A DNA stretch of 64,000 nucleotides from Hyphomicrobiales bacterium (GTDB lineage Bacteria > Pseudomonadota > Alphaproteobacteria > Rhizobiales > Rhizobiaceae): assembly GCA_900489925.1 (NCBI GenBank), contig UEHQ01000012.1:1-64000 (forward strand), given 5' to 3'. The notes beneath the pieces are model-generated. The model worked only from the letters and a program-made list of their open reading frames with translations. It did no database searches and had not been told where the DNA came from. Positions 27,496 to 36,174 of the stretch are shown here, piece by piece (position 1 is the first letter of the stretch; the number at the start of each line of letters is the position of its first letter). Made by a program: the position numbers and the translations under genes.

Positions 27496-29198
27496 TTTCA
27501 TCTGCTCCCTCGCCCGTTCTCGCCGTCCGCAATCTCAGCATAGACGCCCTCACGCCCGAGGGCCGCAAGCCGGTCCTTCGCGATGTCGGCTTCGAACTCG
27601 CCTCCGGCGAGACGCTTTGTATCGCTGGCGAATCCGGGTCGGGGAAATCCGTGACGTCGCTCGCCATCATGGGTCTGCTCCCGAAGGCATCGCTTCGCGT
27701 CGCCTCCGGGAACATCCTACTTGGCGAGCGGGACCTGCTGACGCTGTCGAACCGCGCCATGCGCGGCATTCGTGGTGGCGACATCGCGATGGTCTTTCAG
27801 GAACCGATGACCTCGCTCAATCCTGTGATGTCGATCGGCGCGCAGTTAACGGAAGCCATTCGCGAGCACCAGGGCAGCGACCAGGCTGAGGCCGTCGCGC
27901 TCAGGATGCTGGACGCCGTGCAGATGACGGAGCCTGCCCGGCGCCTGAAGCAGTTCCCGCACGAACTGTCCGGCGGCATGCGGCAGCGCGTCATGATCGC
28001 CATGGCGCTTTCCTGCCGCCCCAAGGTGCTGATCGCCGATGAACCGACGACGGCGCTCGATGTCACCGTACAGGCCCAGATCCTGAAGCTGATGCGAGAG
28101 CTGAAGACCGAGTTCGGCACGTCGATCATCCTCATTACGCATGACATGGGCGTGGTTGCCGAAATGGCAGATCGCGTCGTCATTATGCAGCATGGGCGCA
28201 TTGTCGAAACCGGCCCCTCGCTTGCCGTGTTTTCCGAACCGAAAGAGGCATACACCCAGCAGCTGCTGGCTGCCGTTCCCCGGCTCGGGGCATTGTCGGG
28301 CACCGACGCCCCCCCGCGCGTGACCGCTTCCCCGAAAGAGGCCAAGCCCAGGGAGCATGCGCCGGTGATGAACGTCACCGGTTTGAATGTTGTTTACGGC
28401 ACCTCCGGCAGCCGCTTCTTCAAGGGCAAGCCGCCGGTGCGCGCGGTCAACGATGTCTCCTTCGACATCCTGCCGGGAGAGACGCTTGGCCTCGTCGGGG
28501 AAAGCGGCTCGGGCAAATCGACCACCGGAAAAGCAGTCCTCGGCCTGATCCCGTTTACCGGGGATGTGCTGATAGATGGACAGAACATTGCCGGTCTCGG
28601 ACAGCGCGAGATGCGTCCCGTGCGACGTTCCGCACAGATGATCTTTCAGGACCCCTACGCGTCGCTCGATTCCCGCATGGCGGTCGGTGCAGCGGTCGCC
28701 GAGCCGATGCTCATCCACGGCATCGGCGACAAGTCGGAGCGGCGCGACCGGGTAGCCGAACTTCTGAAGCGAGTTGGGCTCACGCCTGATGCCGCAACCC
28801 GCTACCCTCACGAGTTTTCCGGCGGACAGCGCCAGCGTATTTGCATTGCACGCGCGCTGGCACTCGAGCCCAAGCTGATTGTTGCCGACGAGAGCGTTGC
28901 AGCGCTTGACGTTTCAGTCAGAGCCCGTGTCCTGGACCTGCTGCTTGAACTGCAGGAGACGATTGGCCTCGCCTATCTCTTCATCTCGCACGACATGGCT
29001 GTCGTCGAGCGCATGTCGCACAAGGTCGCAGTCATGCGGCACGGACAGATCGTCGAGACCGGCTCGCGACGGGAAATCTTCGAGAACCCGCGCCAACCCT
29101 ACACGCAGGCATTGATGGAGGCTGTTCCTGTGCCGGACCCGGCGCACTACAGGGCCGCGCGAGAAGAGTTCGTTTACCGCGAAGTCGGTGAGGCGTGA
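27492..29198 (+). CDS. Fused DppD-DppF-type ABC transporter ATPase
   Basis: Single 568-aa protein with two complete ATPase domains replacing separate DppD and DppF. The first has Walker A IAGESGSGKSVTSLA (near residue 44), signature [16 protein letters not shown] and Walker [13 protein letters not shown]. The second has VGESGSGKSTTGKAV (near 340), FSGGQRQRICIARAL and LIVADESVAALDV, where Ser replaces the usual Pro of DEPTSALD. A short linker with the family C-terminal extension of the first half joins them. The GTG start at 27492 overlaps the amidase stop. It converges on the luxR-type gene with a 25-bp overlap at the 3' ends. Confidence 0.92.
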   Translation: MISSAPSPVLAVRNLSIDALTPEGRKPVLRDVGFELASGETLCIAGESGSGKSVTSLAIMGLLPKASLRVASGNILLGERDLLTLSNRAMRGIRGGDIAMVFQEPMTSLNPVMSIGAQLTEAIREHQGSDQAEAVALRMLDAVQMTEPARRLKQFPHELSGGMRQRVMIAMALSCRPKVLIADEPTTALDVTVQAQILKLMRELKTEFGTSIILITHDMGVVAEMADRVVIMQHGRIVETGPSLAVFSEPKEAYTQQLLAAVPRLGALSGTDAPPRVTASPKEAKPREHAPVMNVTGLNVVYGTSGSRFFKGKPPVRAVNDVSFDILPGETLGLVGESGSGKSTTGKAVLGLIPFTGDVLIDGQNIAGLGQREMRPVRRSAQMIFQDPYASLDSRMAVGAAVAEPMLIHGIGDKSERRDRVAELLKRVGLTPDAATRYPHEFSGGQRQRICIARALALEPKLIVADESVAALDVSVRARVLDLLLELQETIGLAYLFISHDMAVVERMSHKVAVMRHGQIVETGSRREIFENPRQPYTQALMEAVPVPDPAHYRAAREEFVYREVGEA

Positions 29199-30025
29199 GC
29201 CTCGCTCGTCGCGCCGAAATTCTTGAGGTAGATCGATAGAAGCTGCGTTTGCGACGAAATGCCGAGCTTGCGGTAGACATTGCGTCGATGCACTTTGACG
29301 GTACCGGTCGAGATGTTGAGCTTAAGGCCAATTGATTCCGATGAGTGCCCCTGAAGCACAAGGTCGACGATTGCCGTTTCGCGCGCAGTCAGATTGAGAT
29401 CCTGCCAGACGGTATCCGCGGGTTGGAGCGCTGTTGCTTTTGCTCCGCGTTTCTTGCCTCGCTGTTGCCCGGCGTTGAGTTGGGCATCAAAGCGCGTAGC
29501 GAGGCCGGACCAATAGTGCCGGGCCATCTTGGCGACCAGTGGCTCGACCTGCTTGAGCAATGCGATCTCGGCAGCGGGAAATGCCCCCGTTTTTTCTCTC
29601 CGCATCAACGAGAGCACGATCGTGGTGTCGTTGTCCGCTGCGATGAAAAAGCCGACCTCCTCCGCAAGCCCCGTTTGCACATAATAGGTGCGGTAATACT
29701 CACTGGAAAAAAAGCGATCCGGCGCAAGCTCGCGCATGCGGAAGACGCCAGTCCGCCGGGCATGCGCCGTGTGGTAGAATGGATCGAGGAGGTAGGGACC
29801 CGCCTGGTAGAGCGTGACGAAAATGATGTGCTCCTTCGGATCGAAGGTGCTGTAGAGATCAATCGGCCGTTCCTTGCCGCGGTAGGCAAAGGCCACGACA
29901 TAATCGAAGCGTACCAGTGCCGACATCATGTTTCGAAAGGTTTCGCCGAACTCAGCGTCGCTCATCGCCGGCCTGCCGACCGTCGCGCCGAAGGCTTCAA
30001 ACAGCGCCTGCAAATCGGTGCTCAT
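29174..30025 (-). CDS. LuxR-family transcriptional regulator
   Basis: A 283-aa regulator with a C-terminal GerE/LuxR helix-turn-helix (LNLTARETAIVDLVLQGHSS then LNISTGTVKVHRRNVYRKLG) and an N-terminal ~180-residue domain that is not a receiver and lacks the phospho-acceptor pattern. That domain (YDFVV-like FDYVVAFAYRGKERPIDLYS, YLLDPFYHTAHARRTGVFRM) is of the kind seen in rhizobial solitary LuxR proteins that sense a metabolite. The ATG at 30025 is preferred; an ATG at 30085 would add 20 residues reaching into the promoter region. It is divergent from the polyamine-type ABC operon and probably controls it through the repeats between them. Confidence 0.85.
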   Translation of the reverse strand: MSTDLQALFEAFGATVGRPAMSDAEFGETFRNMMSALVRFDYVVAFAYRGKERPIDLYSTFDPKEHIIFVTLYQAGPYLLDPFYHTAHARRTGVFRMRELAPDRFFSSEYYRTYYVQTGLAEEVGFFIAADNDTTIVLSLMRREKTGAFPAAEIALLKQVEPLVAKMARHYWSGLATRFDAQLNAGQQRGKKRGAKATALQPADTVWQDLNLTARETAIVDLVLQGHSSESIGLKLNISTGTVKVHRRNVYRKLGISSQTQLLSIYLKNFGATSEAHASPTSR

Positions 30026-30070
30026 CCTGACGGAACCCTCCCCGTTTCCTCGCCGAAAGCCCGCGAGCGT

Positions 30071-30136
30071 GTATATACCTTCCATGAAGCCATTTTGGCT
30101 TAAATACCTCTCTCGGGGTATATACCGTAAGAGAGG
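30071..30136. promoter_or_regulatory. Repeated GTATATACC motifs and nested inverted repeat between luxR and ABC operon
   Basis: GTATATACC occurs at 30071-30079 and again inside the perfect palindrome GGTATATACC (30117-30126). That palindrome is nested in a larger inverted repeat with arms CCTCTCT (30107-30113) and AGAGAGG (30130-30136). The site lies 80-110 bp upstream of the ATPase gene and in front of the luxR-type gene, consistent with an operator for both. Confidence 0.6.
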
Positions 30137-30217
30137 GTGCGGCTTAGTCTTTTACCAACGACGGTGGCAAAAGGCAGCGCTAGACTGCCCACTCCAAACC
30201 AACCGCAGGGAACAGAC

Positions 30218-31312
30218 GTGGCATCCGCTTCGACGAACGATATCGAGTTCCGTTCGGTCACCAAAAACTATGGCGCGGTGACCGCCGTAACGGACATTAA
30301 TCTTCATGTGCCGAAGGGCGCCTTCCTGGCGCTGCTCGGCCCTTCCGGCTGCGGCAAGACAACTTGCCTGCGCATGATCGGCGGCTTTGAGCAGCCAAGC
30401 GAAGGAACGGTCCTGATCGACGGGCGCGAGATGAACGGCGTCCCCGCCTATCGCCGCCCTGTCAACATGGTGTTCCAGCATTATGCGCTGTTCCCGCATT
30501 TCAACGTCGAACAGAACGTTGCCTACGGGCTGAAACAGATGCGGCCGAAGATCGCCAGCGCCGAGATCGATCGCCGCGTCGGCGAGGCGTTGGAGATGGT
30601 ACGCCTTGGCGGCTTCGCCAAGCGCCGCATCCACGAGATGTCCGGCGGCCAGCAGCAACGCGTGGCGCTCGCCCGTGCTATCGTCAACCGCCCATCCGTT
30701 TTGCTGCTCGACGAGCCTCTGGCGGCGCTCGACAAGAAATTGCGCTCAGCGATGCAGATCGAACTGCAAACACTGCAGCGCGAACTTGGCATTACCTTCG
30801 TGCTGGTGACGCACGACCAGGAAGAGGCATTGTCCATGGCCGATGTGGTCTGCGTGATGAGCGCGGGCCGGATCCGCCAACTCGGCTCGCCGCAGGAAGT
30901 CTACGACCGCCCGGCTGATCTTTTCGTTGCAGATTTCGTGGGCAAGACGAACCGCGTCACTGCAAACATGGAAGCGGACCGCGCGACTATCAGGCTCGCC
31001 GACGGGTCAGCGATCGCCGCCGGACCACGCCCGGCCGTCGCTGTCGGCGAGGCGATTGTTGCGATCCGTCCGGAAGCCATTCGCCTGTCGCGGCAACCGG
31101 TTGACGGCACTGCCTTCAAGGGCACGGTGACGCACCGCATCTTCCTCGGCTCTTCTGCCGAGTATGCGGTAACGGTGCCCGGCCTCGGTGATTTTCTCGT
31201 GACCGCAGATCGGCGCGGTGTGAGCGAAAGCGACCTTGTGGAACCTGGCGAAGCGGTGTTCCTCGCCTTCGACCCGCTGGCCGCGCATGTCTTTCCAGCA
31301 AGTGCAGCATAA
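30218..31312 (+). CDS. Spermidine/putrescine-type ABC transporter ATPase (PotA type)
   Basis: ATPase (364 aa) of a PotABCD-like importer. Walker A LLGPSGCGKTTCLRMIGGFE, signature EMSGGQQQRVALARAI, Walker B LLLDEPLAALDKKLR and the switch VTHDQEEAL are intact, and the C-terminal ~120 residues form a TOBE domain (VAIRPEAIRLSRQPVDG). The GTG at 30218 follows AGGGA at 7 bases; the frame upstream has no better start. It is the first gene of an operon with binding protein, two permeases, an SDR enzyme and a hydroxyacid dehydrogenase. Confidence 0.92.
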   Translation: MASASTNDIEFRSVTKNYGAVTAVTDINLHVPKGAFLALLGPSGCGKTTCLRMIGGFEQPSEGTVLIDGREMNGVPAYRRPVNMVFQHYALFPHFNVEQNVAYGLKQMRPKIASAEIDRRVGEALEMVRLGGFAKRRIHEMSGGQQQRVALARAIVNRPSVLLLDEPLAALDKKLRSAMQIELQTLQRELGITFVLVTHDQEEALSMADVVCVMSAGRIRQLGSPQEVYDRPADLFVADFVGKTNRVTANMEADRATIRLADGSAIAAGPRPAVAVGEAIVAIRPEAIRLSRQPVDGTAFKGTVTHRIFLGSSAEYAVTVPGLGDFLVTADRRGVSESDLVEPGEAVFLAFDPLAAHVFPASAA

Positions 31313-31335
31313 AACCAAAACAAGGGAACAGCATC

Positions 31336-32499
31336 ATGAGCAAGGACTACAAGGATAATCTTCCCATTTCCGCCGAAGGCTTCATGGACGAATTCATGCG
31401 CCTGAAGCGCGGCTCCGTCAGCCGCCGCCACTTCCTCGGCATTACCGGCCTTGGCCTTGCCACGGCGGTCATGTCGCGATTCCCCGGCGCGCTCTCGACA
31501 CCTGCCTATGCTGCGGGTGAACTCGGAACGCAGATGTCGATCGCCACATGGCCGAACTACCACGACCCTGCGACATTCGACAACTTCAAGGCCGCAACCG
31601 GTGTCGCCGTTGAAGTCAACGTCTTCGGCTCGAACGAGGAAATGCTGGCCAAACTGCAGGCCGGCGCGTCCGGCTGGTCGCTGTTCGTCCCGACCAACTA
31701 CACGATTTCGACCCACCACAAGCTTGGCCTGATCGATGAACTCGATCTGTCGAAGATCCCCAATTTCAGCCAGACGACGCAAAATCCGCGCTTCACCAAG
31801 GAAGGCCAGATCGACGGCAAGACCTATGCCGTGCCCAAGAACTGGGGCACGACCGGCTTTGCCGTCAACACGTCCAAGATCAAGTCGAAGCCGACCACAT
31901 GGAAGGACTTCTTCGAGCTCGCGCAGACGGAAGCCGATGGCCGCGCCATGGTGCACGACTACCAGCTGACGACGATCGGCAGCGCACTGGTTTCGTTGGG
32001 CTATGGCTTCAATTCGATCAAGGCCGATGAACTCGCCAAGGCAGAAGAGCTCCTGATCAAGGTCAAGCCACATCTGTTCGCGATCAACAGCGACTATCAG
32101 CCGGCGATGCGCGCAACCGACGCCTGGATGACGATGTGCTGGACGAATGACGGCGCACAGCTGAACCGCGATATTCCTGAAATCGCCTACGTGCTCGGCA
32201 CGGACGGCGGCGAAATCTGGACGGACTACTATGCGATCCCGAAGGATGCGCCGAACAAGGCCGCAGGCTATGCCCTTCTCAACTTCCTGATGGATCCGGC
32301 GAATGCCGCCAAGGAGCACATCGCCAACGGCGCGCCGGCAACGGACAGCCGCGTGATTTCGCTGCTTCCGAAGGAGATCACCTCGAACAAGATCGTCTAC
32401 CCCGACGAAGCATCGCTGACGCCGCTCGAGTTCGGCGCCGCCGTGACGCTGACAGATCCGGGCCGCGCCGAACTGATGGCGCGCTTCAAGTCGGCCTGA
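31336..32499 (+). CDS. Spermidine/putrescine-type ABC substrate-binding protein with Tat signal
   Basis: Periplasmic PotD/PotF-like receptor (387 aa). The N-terminus carries a twin-arginine motif SRRHFLGITGLGLA followed by a hydrophobic region and a likely cleavage after AYA, so it is probably exported folded through the Tat system. The family pattern is visible in MSIATWPNYHDPATFDNFKA, NVFGSNEEMLAKLQAGASG and YAVPKNWGTTGFAVNTSKI. Ligand-pocket acidic residues typical of polyamine binders cannot be verified by eye, so an opine, amino-sugar or amino acid derivative is equally possible. A perfect 15-bp stem-loop follows its stop. Confidence 0.9.
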   Translation: MSKDYKDNLPISAEGFMDEFMRLKRGSVSRRHFLGITGLGLATAVMSRFPGALSTPAYAAGELGTQMSIATWPNYHDPATFDNFKAATGVAVEVNVFGSNEEMLAKLQAGASGWSLFVPTNYTISTHHKLGLIDELDLSKIPNFSQTTQNPRFTKEGQIDGKTYAVPKNWGTTGFAVNTSKIKSKPTTWKDFFELAQTEADGRAMVHDYQLTTIGSALVSLGYGFNSIKADELAKAEELLIKVKPHLFAINSDYQPAMRATDAWMTMCWTNDGAQLNRDIPEIAYVLGTDGGEIWTDYYAIPKDAPNKAAGYALLNFLMDPANAAKEHIANGAPATDSRVISLLPKEITSNKIVYPDEASLTPLEFGAAVTLTDPGRAELMARFKSA

Positions 32500-32516
32500 T
32501 CTGACATCTGAGGCCC

Positions 32517-32554
32517 TCCGCCTGCTCTTCGTCCAACGGCGAAGAGCAGGCGGA
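32517..32554 (+). repeat. Perfect 15-bp stem-loop after the binding-protein gene
   Basis: TCCGCCTGCTCTTCG (32517-32531) and CGAAGAGCAGGCGGA (32540-32554) pair perfectly around an 8-base loop, 17 bases after the stop and 43 bases before the permease ATG. The following bases (CGCAGCC) give no U-tract. Confidence 0.78.
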
Positions 32555-32597
32555 CGCAGCCTTATTGCCCACGAACCAGCATTGTGAAGCCCATAGC

Positions 32598-33464
32598 ATG
32601 GCCCTGACAACGGATACCAAGAAACGGCTCGTCACCGCCGCGCTGGTTGCGCCGGCGAGTGCCTGGCTCTTCGTGTTTCTGGTCCTGCCCTTCATTGCGA
32701 TTGTCGTCTTCTCCTTCGGCGAGCGAGCACCGGAGGGCGGATACCAGGCGGCGTTTACGTTTGCGCAGTTCGCCAATCTCGGCTCGCGTGCAGCGGCCTT
32801 CAAGAACACGCTCATTCTTGCCCCGATCGGCGCATTTGCCTGCCTGCTCGTGGCGTATCCTGTCGCCTATTATCTGGCGGTCAAGGCAAGCGCGAAATAC
32901 CGGCTTCTGCTGGTTTCGCTTGTGGTCGTCCCCTTCTGGACCAGCCTTCTCGTTCGAACCTATGCGTGGATGTATATTCTCGGCGCGCGAGGCATTCCCC
33001 ATCTGCTGGAACTTGTCGGCATCGAAAATGTCCGCCTGCTGAATACGCCGGGTGCGGTCCTGCTTGGCATTGTCTACGGCTATCTGCCGCTGATGATCAT
33101 GCCGATCTATGTCAGTCTCGAGAAACTGGATCGACGCCTGCTGGAGGCATCCGCCGATCTCGGCGCAAAACCAATCTCGACCTTCTTCGGCATTACGCTT
33201 CCGCTGTCGCTGCCGGGTGTCATGACAGGCATTGCTCTCGTGACCATCCTGCTGCTTGGCGAATATCTCATCCCGCAGCTTCTGGGCGGCGGCAAGGTGT
33301 TCTTCATCGGCAATGCGCTGGTGGACCTCTTCCTGCAGTCCCGCAACTGGCCCTTTGGCTCGGCAATTGCAGTTAGCCTCGTCGTGGTGGTTGTCATCGT
33401 GCTTCTCGTGGCCATGCGCATTGCTTGGCGCGTTTCGGGCACCCGCCAAGTGGATCTCGTCTGA
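32598..33464 (+). CDS. Spermidine/putrescine-type ABC permease (PotB type)
   Basis: Membrane subunit (288 aa). It has the N-terminal helix VAPASAWLFVFLVLPFIAIV, the PotB-like VVPFWTSLLVRTYAWMYILG segment, and the ATPase-docking loop RLLEASADLGAKPISTFFGI. The ATG at 32598 is preferred over 32565. A TGATG overlap at its end couples it to the second permease. Confidence 0.92.
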   Translation: MALTTDTKKRLVTAALVAPASAWLFVFLVLPFIAIVVFSFGERAPEGGYQAAFTFAQFANLGSRAAAFKNTLILAPIGAFACLLVAYPVAYYLAVKASAKYRLLLVSLVVVPFWTSLLVRTYAWMYILGARGIPHLLELVGIENVRLLNTPGAVLLGIVYGYLPLMIMPIYVSLEKLDRRLLEASADLGAKPISTFFGITLPLSLPGVMTGIALVTILLLGEYLIPQLLGGGKVFFIGNALVDLFLQSRNWPFGSAIAVSLVVVVVIVLLVAMRIAWRVSGTRQVDLV

Positions 33465-34273
33465 TGCGCAGTCTCGTTACCGCAGTTTACCTGTTCCTCT
33501 ACACCCCGATCGCCCTGGTCGTCCTGTTCTCGTTCAATGCGGGCCGAAACGCTTCGGATTTCACCGGCTTCTCGACGCAATGGTACGGCAAGGCGCTGAG
33601 CAACACCTTCCTGATGGAGGCGCTGCAAAACAGCCTGATCATCGCAGTGACCAGCGCGGTTCTCGCAGCCATTTTCGGCACCATGGCAGCCATGGGAATG
33701 GAGCGCCTCGGTCCGAAGACCCGTGCTGCGTTCGATGGCCTCTTTGCCGCCGCCATCGTCGTTCCGGGCGTCGTCATCGGTATCGCGACGCTCGTTGCGC
33801 TTGTCGAGGTGTTCGGCTTCATCAATCCGCTGCTGGCCGCTGTCTGGCCGGGCGAACAAGCGCCGAAGCTGTCACTCGGCTATGGATCGATCATCGCCGC
33901 TCACGGCCTTTTCACGATGGCGCTGGTGACAATGATCGTCAAAGCACGCATCGCAAGCCTGGGGCGGGATATCGTCGAGGCATCCAACGATCTCTATGCG
34001 ACACCGTTCACGACATTTCGCCAGATCGTGCTGCCGCAGATCCTCCCGTCGATCCTCGCAGGCTTCCTGCTCGCGTTCACCTTCTCCTTCGACGACTTCA
34101 TCATCGCCTTCTTCGTCGCGGGCTCGAATACGACGCTGCCGATCTACGTGTTCGCATCCATTCGCCGCGGCGTCACGCCTGAGATCAACGCCATCGCCAC
34201 CATGGTGCTCATCGCATCGCTGATCTTGATCCTAGTCGCGCGCTTCCTGATGCGCGACCGGAAAACGCAGTAA
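33464..34273 (+). CDS. Spermidine/putrescine-type ABC permease (PotC type)
   Basis: Second membrane subunit (269 aa) with TPIALVVLFSFNAGRNASDF, the PotC-like WYGKALSN segment, the docking loop DIVEASNDLYATPFTTFRQI and the conserved FTFSFDDFIIAFFVAGSNTT. It overlaps PotB as TGATG and is followed 11 bases later by the SDR gene, so the enzymes belong to the same transcript. Confidence 0.92.
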   Translation: MRSLVTAVYLFLYTPIALVVLFSFNAGRNASDFTGFSTQWYGKALSNTFLMEALQNSLIIAVTSAVLAAIFGTMAAMGMERLGPKTRAAFDGLFAAAIVVPGVVIGIATLVALVEVFGFINPLLAAVWPGEQAPKLSLGYGSIIAAHGLFTMALVTMIVKARIASLGRDIVEASNDLYATPFTTFRQIVLPQILPSILAGFLLAFTFSFDDFIIAFFVAGSNTTLPIYVFASIRRGVTPEINAIATMVLIASLILILVARFLMRDRKTQ

Positions 34274-34284
34274 CGGGAAATATC

Positions 34285-35046
34285 ATGATCCTCAAAAATC
34301 GCGTCGCAATCGTCACGGGTGCCGGATCGGGGATTGGCCAGGCCGGTGCCTTGATCATGGCCCGTGAGGGTGCCCACGTCGTCGTCGTCGATGTCGACTT
34401 CATGAATGCCGGCGAAACTGTGAACCAGATCGTGGCCGCCGGGGGAAATGCCGAAAGCCTGGTTCTCGACGTGACCGATGACCGCGCGCTCGAAGCCGGT
34501 ATTACTGCGGTCGCTGAACGCCACGGACGCATCGATATCCTCCATAACCATGCCGGAGCGCAGGTGGCAGGCGATCTCGAGGAAGTAGCGATCGACGGGT
34601 TCGACAGATCCTGGAACCTGAACGTTCGGGCTCACTTCATGGCCGCGCGGTTCGCCATGCCGATCATGAAGAAGGCCGGCAAAGGCGTGATCCTCAACAC
34701 GTCCTCCTCGTCCGGCGTGCTCTACGACCGCGAGATGATAGCCTACACAACGACCAAGCACGCCGTCATCGCCATGACCCGGCAAATGGCCGGCGACTAC
34801 GCCCGCTTTGGCATTCGTGTGAACGCGCTCTGCCCAGGCTGGGTCGACACCCCGTTCAACGAACCATTCATTGCGCAGATGGGCGGGCGTGATGCAATCG
34901 AGACCTACGTTGCCAAGCAGGTGCCGCTCGGGCGCTGGGCAACGGTTTCAGAGATCGCCGAACCGATCCTTTTCCTAGTGTCCGACAGGTCATCCTACAT
35001 GACGGGCCAGATTCTCGTCGTCGACGGTGGCGAAACCGTCGTCTAG
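34285..35046 (+). CDS. Short-chain dehydrogenase/reductase
   Basis: NAD(P)-dependent oxidoreductase (253 aa) of the classical SDR type. The cofactor motif GAGSGIGQAG, the NHAG segment, Ser in LNTSSSSGVLYD and the catalytic pair in IAYTTTKHAVIA (YxxxK) are intact, followed by the PGWVDTPF loop and the C-terminal LVVDGGETVV. An Asp after the second strand (VVVDVDF) favours NAD over NADP. By context it oxidises a product of the imported compound, together with the next gene. Confidence 0.9.
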   Translation: MILKNRVAIVTGAGSGIGQAGALIMAREGAHVVVVDVDFMNAGETVNQIVAAGGNAESLVLDVTDDRALEAGITAVAERHGRIDILHNHAGAQVAGDLEEVAIDGFDRSWNLNVRAHFMAARFAMPIMKKAGKGVILNTSSSSGVLYDREMIAYTTTKHAVIAMTRQMAGDYARFGIRVNALCPGWVDTPFNEPFIAQMGGRDAIETYVAKQVPLGRWATVSEIAEPILFLVSDRSSYMTGQILVVDGGETVV

Positions 35047-35124
35047 CCGCGCCACGCTGCACGAAAACCTCTTGCAGAAAACCTCTTTCTGGCGATGCTG
35101 CCTCGGGGAGCAGGAGGAGGTATC

Positions 35125-36150
35125 ATGAGCCGCGATATCATTTTGGTCGATCCGTTGCCGCGGACGGTCGAACTCATCATGGAGCCGGCCGTGCGTGCCC
35201 GGCTCGAGGGGCTTGGCGAGGTCGTCATTTCGGAAGATCGCCGCATGCCGGATGAGCAGGTCGAAGCGCTGTTGCCGGAGACCGTGCTCATTTTTGGCCA
35301 GACGGATATGCCTAAGGAGCGGCTGGATCGTGCACCGAAGCTCAAGGCGATCATCAATGTCGAATCCAACTTCATGCCGAACATCGATTGTCAGAGCTGT
35401 GTCGAGCGCGGCATCTGGGTGATCACACCTGCCTCCGCCTTTGCCTCGCCCGTTGCCGAGGCATCGCTGGGGATGGCGATCGATCTCGCGCGCGGGATCA
35501 CACAGGCAGACCGCGACTTTCGGCAAGGAACGGAAGGGTACGGACTCGCCGGTAACAAGGGTGTCTTCCGCTTCGCCGGGGCTCCAATCGGGATTGTCGG
35601 CTTCGGCGATCTCGGCAAGCAACTTCGAGAGCTCGTTCGCCCCTTCAAGAACCCTGTTCGCGTGTTCGACCCCTGGCTTCCCGACGAGGTGATAAAGCGG
35701 CTCGATTGCGCGCCGTCGGGCCTCGACGAACTCTTTCGCGAAAGCCGGGTTGTCTTCGTATTCGCAAGCGTCACGAGCGAGAACGAGGGCTTCATCGGCC
35801 GCCGGCAATTTGAACTGATGCAGCCGGGATCGGCGTTTCTGCTGATGAGCCGTGCCGCAGTCGTGGACTTCCCGGCCATGCTTTCTGCAGTCAAGTCAGG
35901 CCACATTAGGGCGGCGACCGACGTGTTCCCCGACGAGCCAGTGGCTGCGGACGATCCCCTACGGACAATACCAGGCCTGCTCCTGTCTGCACACCGGGCC
36001 GGCGGCACACGCGATGCGTTCTACGAAATCGGATCCATGGCCGTCGCGGATGCCGAATTGATCATGAGAGGATTGCCGCCCCAACTTTGCCGGCGCGCGG
36101 ATCCGGCTACGGCGAGCCGGCTACGCTCGAAGCCGGTCTCCGTATCCTGA
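35125..36150 (+). CDS. D-isomer-specific 2-hydroxyacid dehydrogenase family protein
   Basis: NAD-dependent dehydrogenase (341 aa) that interconverts a 2-hydroxyacid and its 2-oxoacid or acts on a phosphoglycerate-like compound. The Rossmann motif GIVGFGDLGKQL, catalytic Arg in LLMSRAAVVDF, Glu in DVFPDEPVAADD and His in LSAHRAGGTRD are present. The Arg segment is usually NxxRGxxVD, so MSRAAVVD is a mild variant. The ATG at 35125 follows a strong GGAGGAGG site. It lies 78 bases after the SDR gene. I infer it finishes the catabolic route of the transporter's substrate. Confidence 0.87.
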   Translation: MSRDIILVDPLPRTVELIMEPAVRARLEGLGEVVISEDRRMPDEQVEALLPETVLIFGQTDMPKERLDRAPKLKAIINVESNFMPNIDCQSCVERGIWVITPASAFASPVAEASLGMAIDLARGITQADRDFRQGTEGYGLAGNKGVFRFAGAPIGIVGFGDLGKQLRELVRPFKNPVRVFDPWLPDEVIKRLDCAPSGLDELFRESRVVFVFASVTSENEGFIGRRQFELMQPGSAFLLMSRAAVVDFPAMLSAVKSGHIRAATDVFPDEPVAADDPLRTIPGLLLSAHRAGGTRDAFYEIGSMAVADAELIMRGLPPQLCRRADPATASRLRSKPVSVS

Positions 36151-36174
36151 TAGCGAGCAGAGATATTGCCGGCT

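Noticed and set aside
32517..32554. Operon terminator after the binding protein
   Set aside because: Very strong stem, but no U-tract, and two permease genes needed for the same transporter follow at once; a stabiliser or partial attenuator fits better.
30901..32610. Minus-strand 569-codon frame over the PotA/PotD-type genes
   Set aside because: Shadow of two recognised genes, with extreme Arg/Val/Ala content and no domain pattern.
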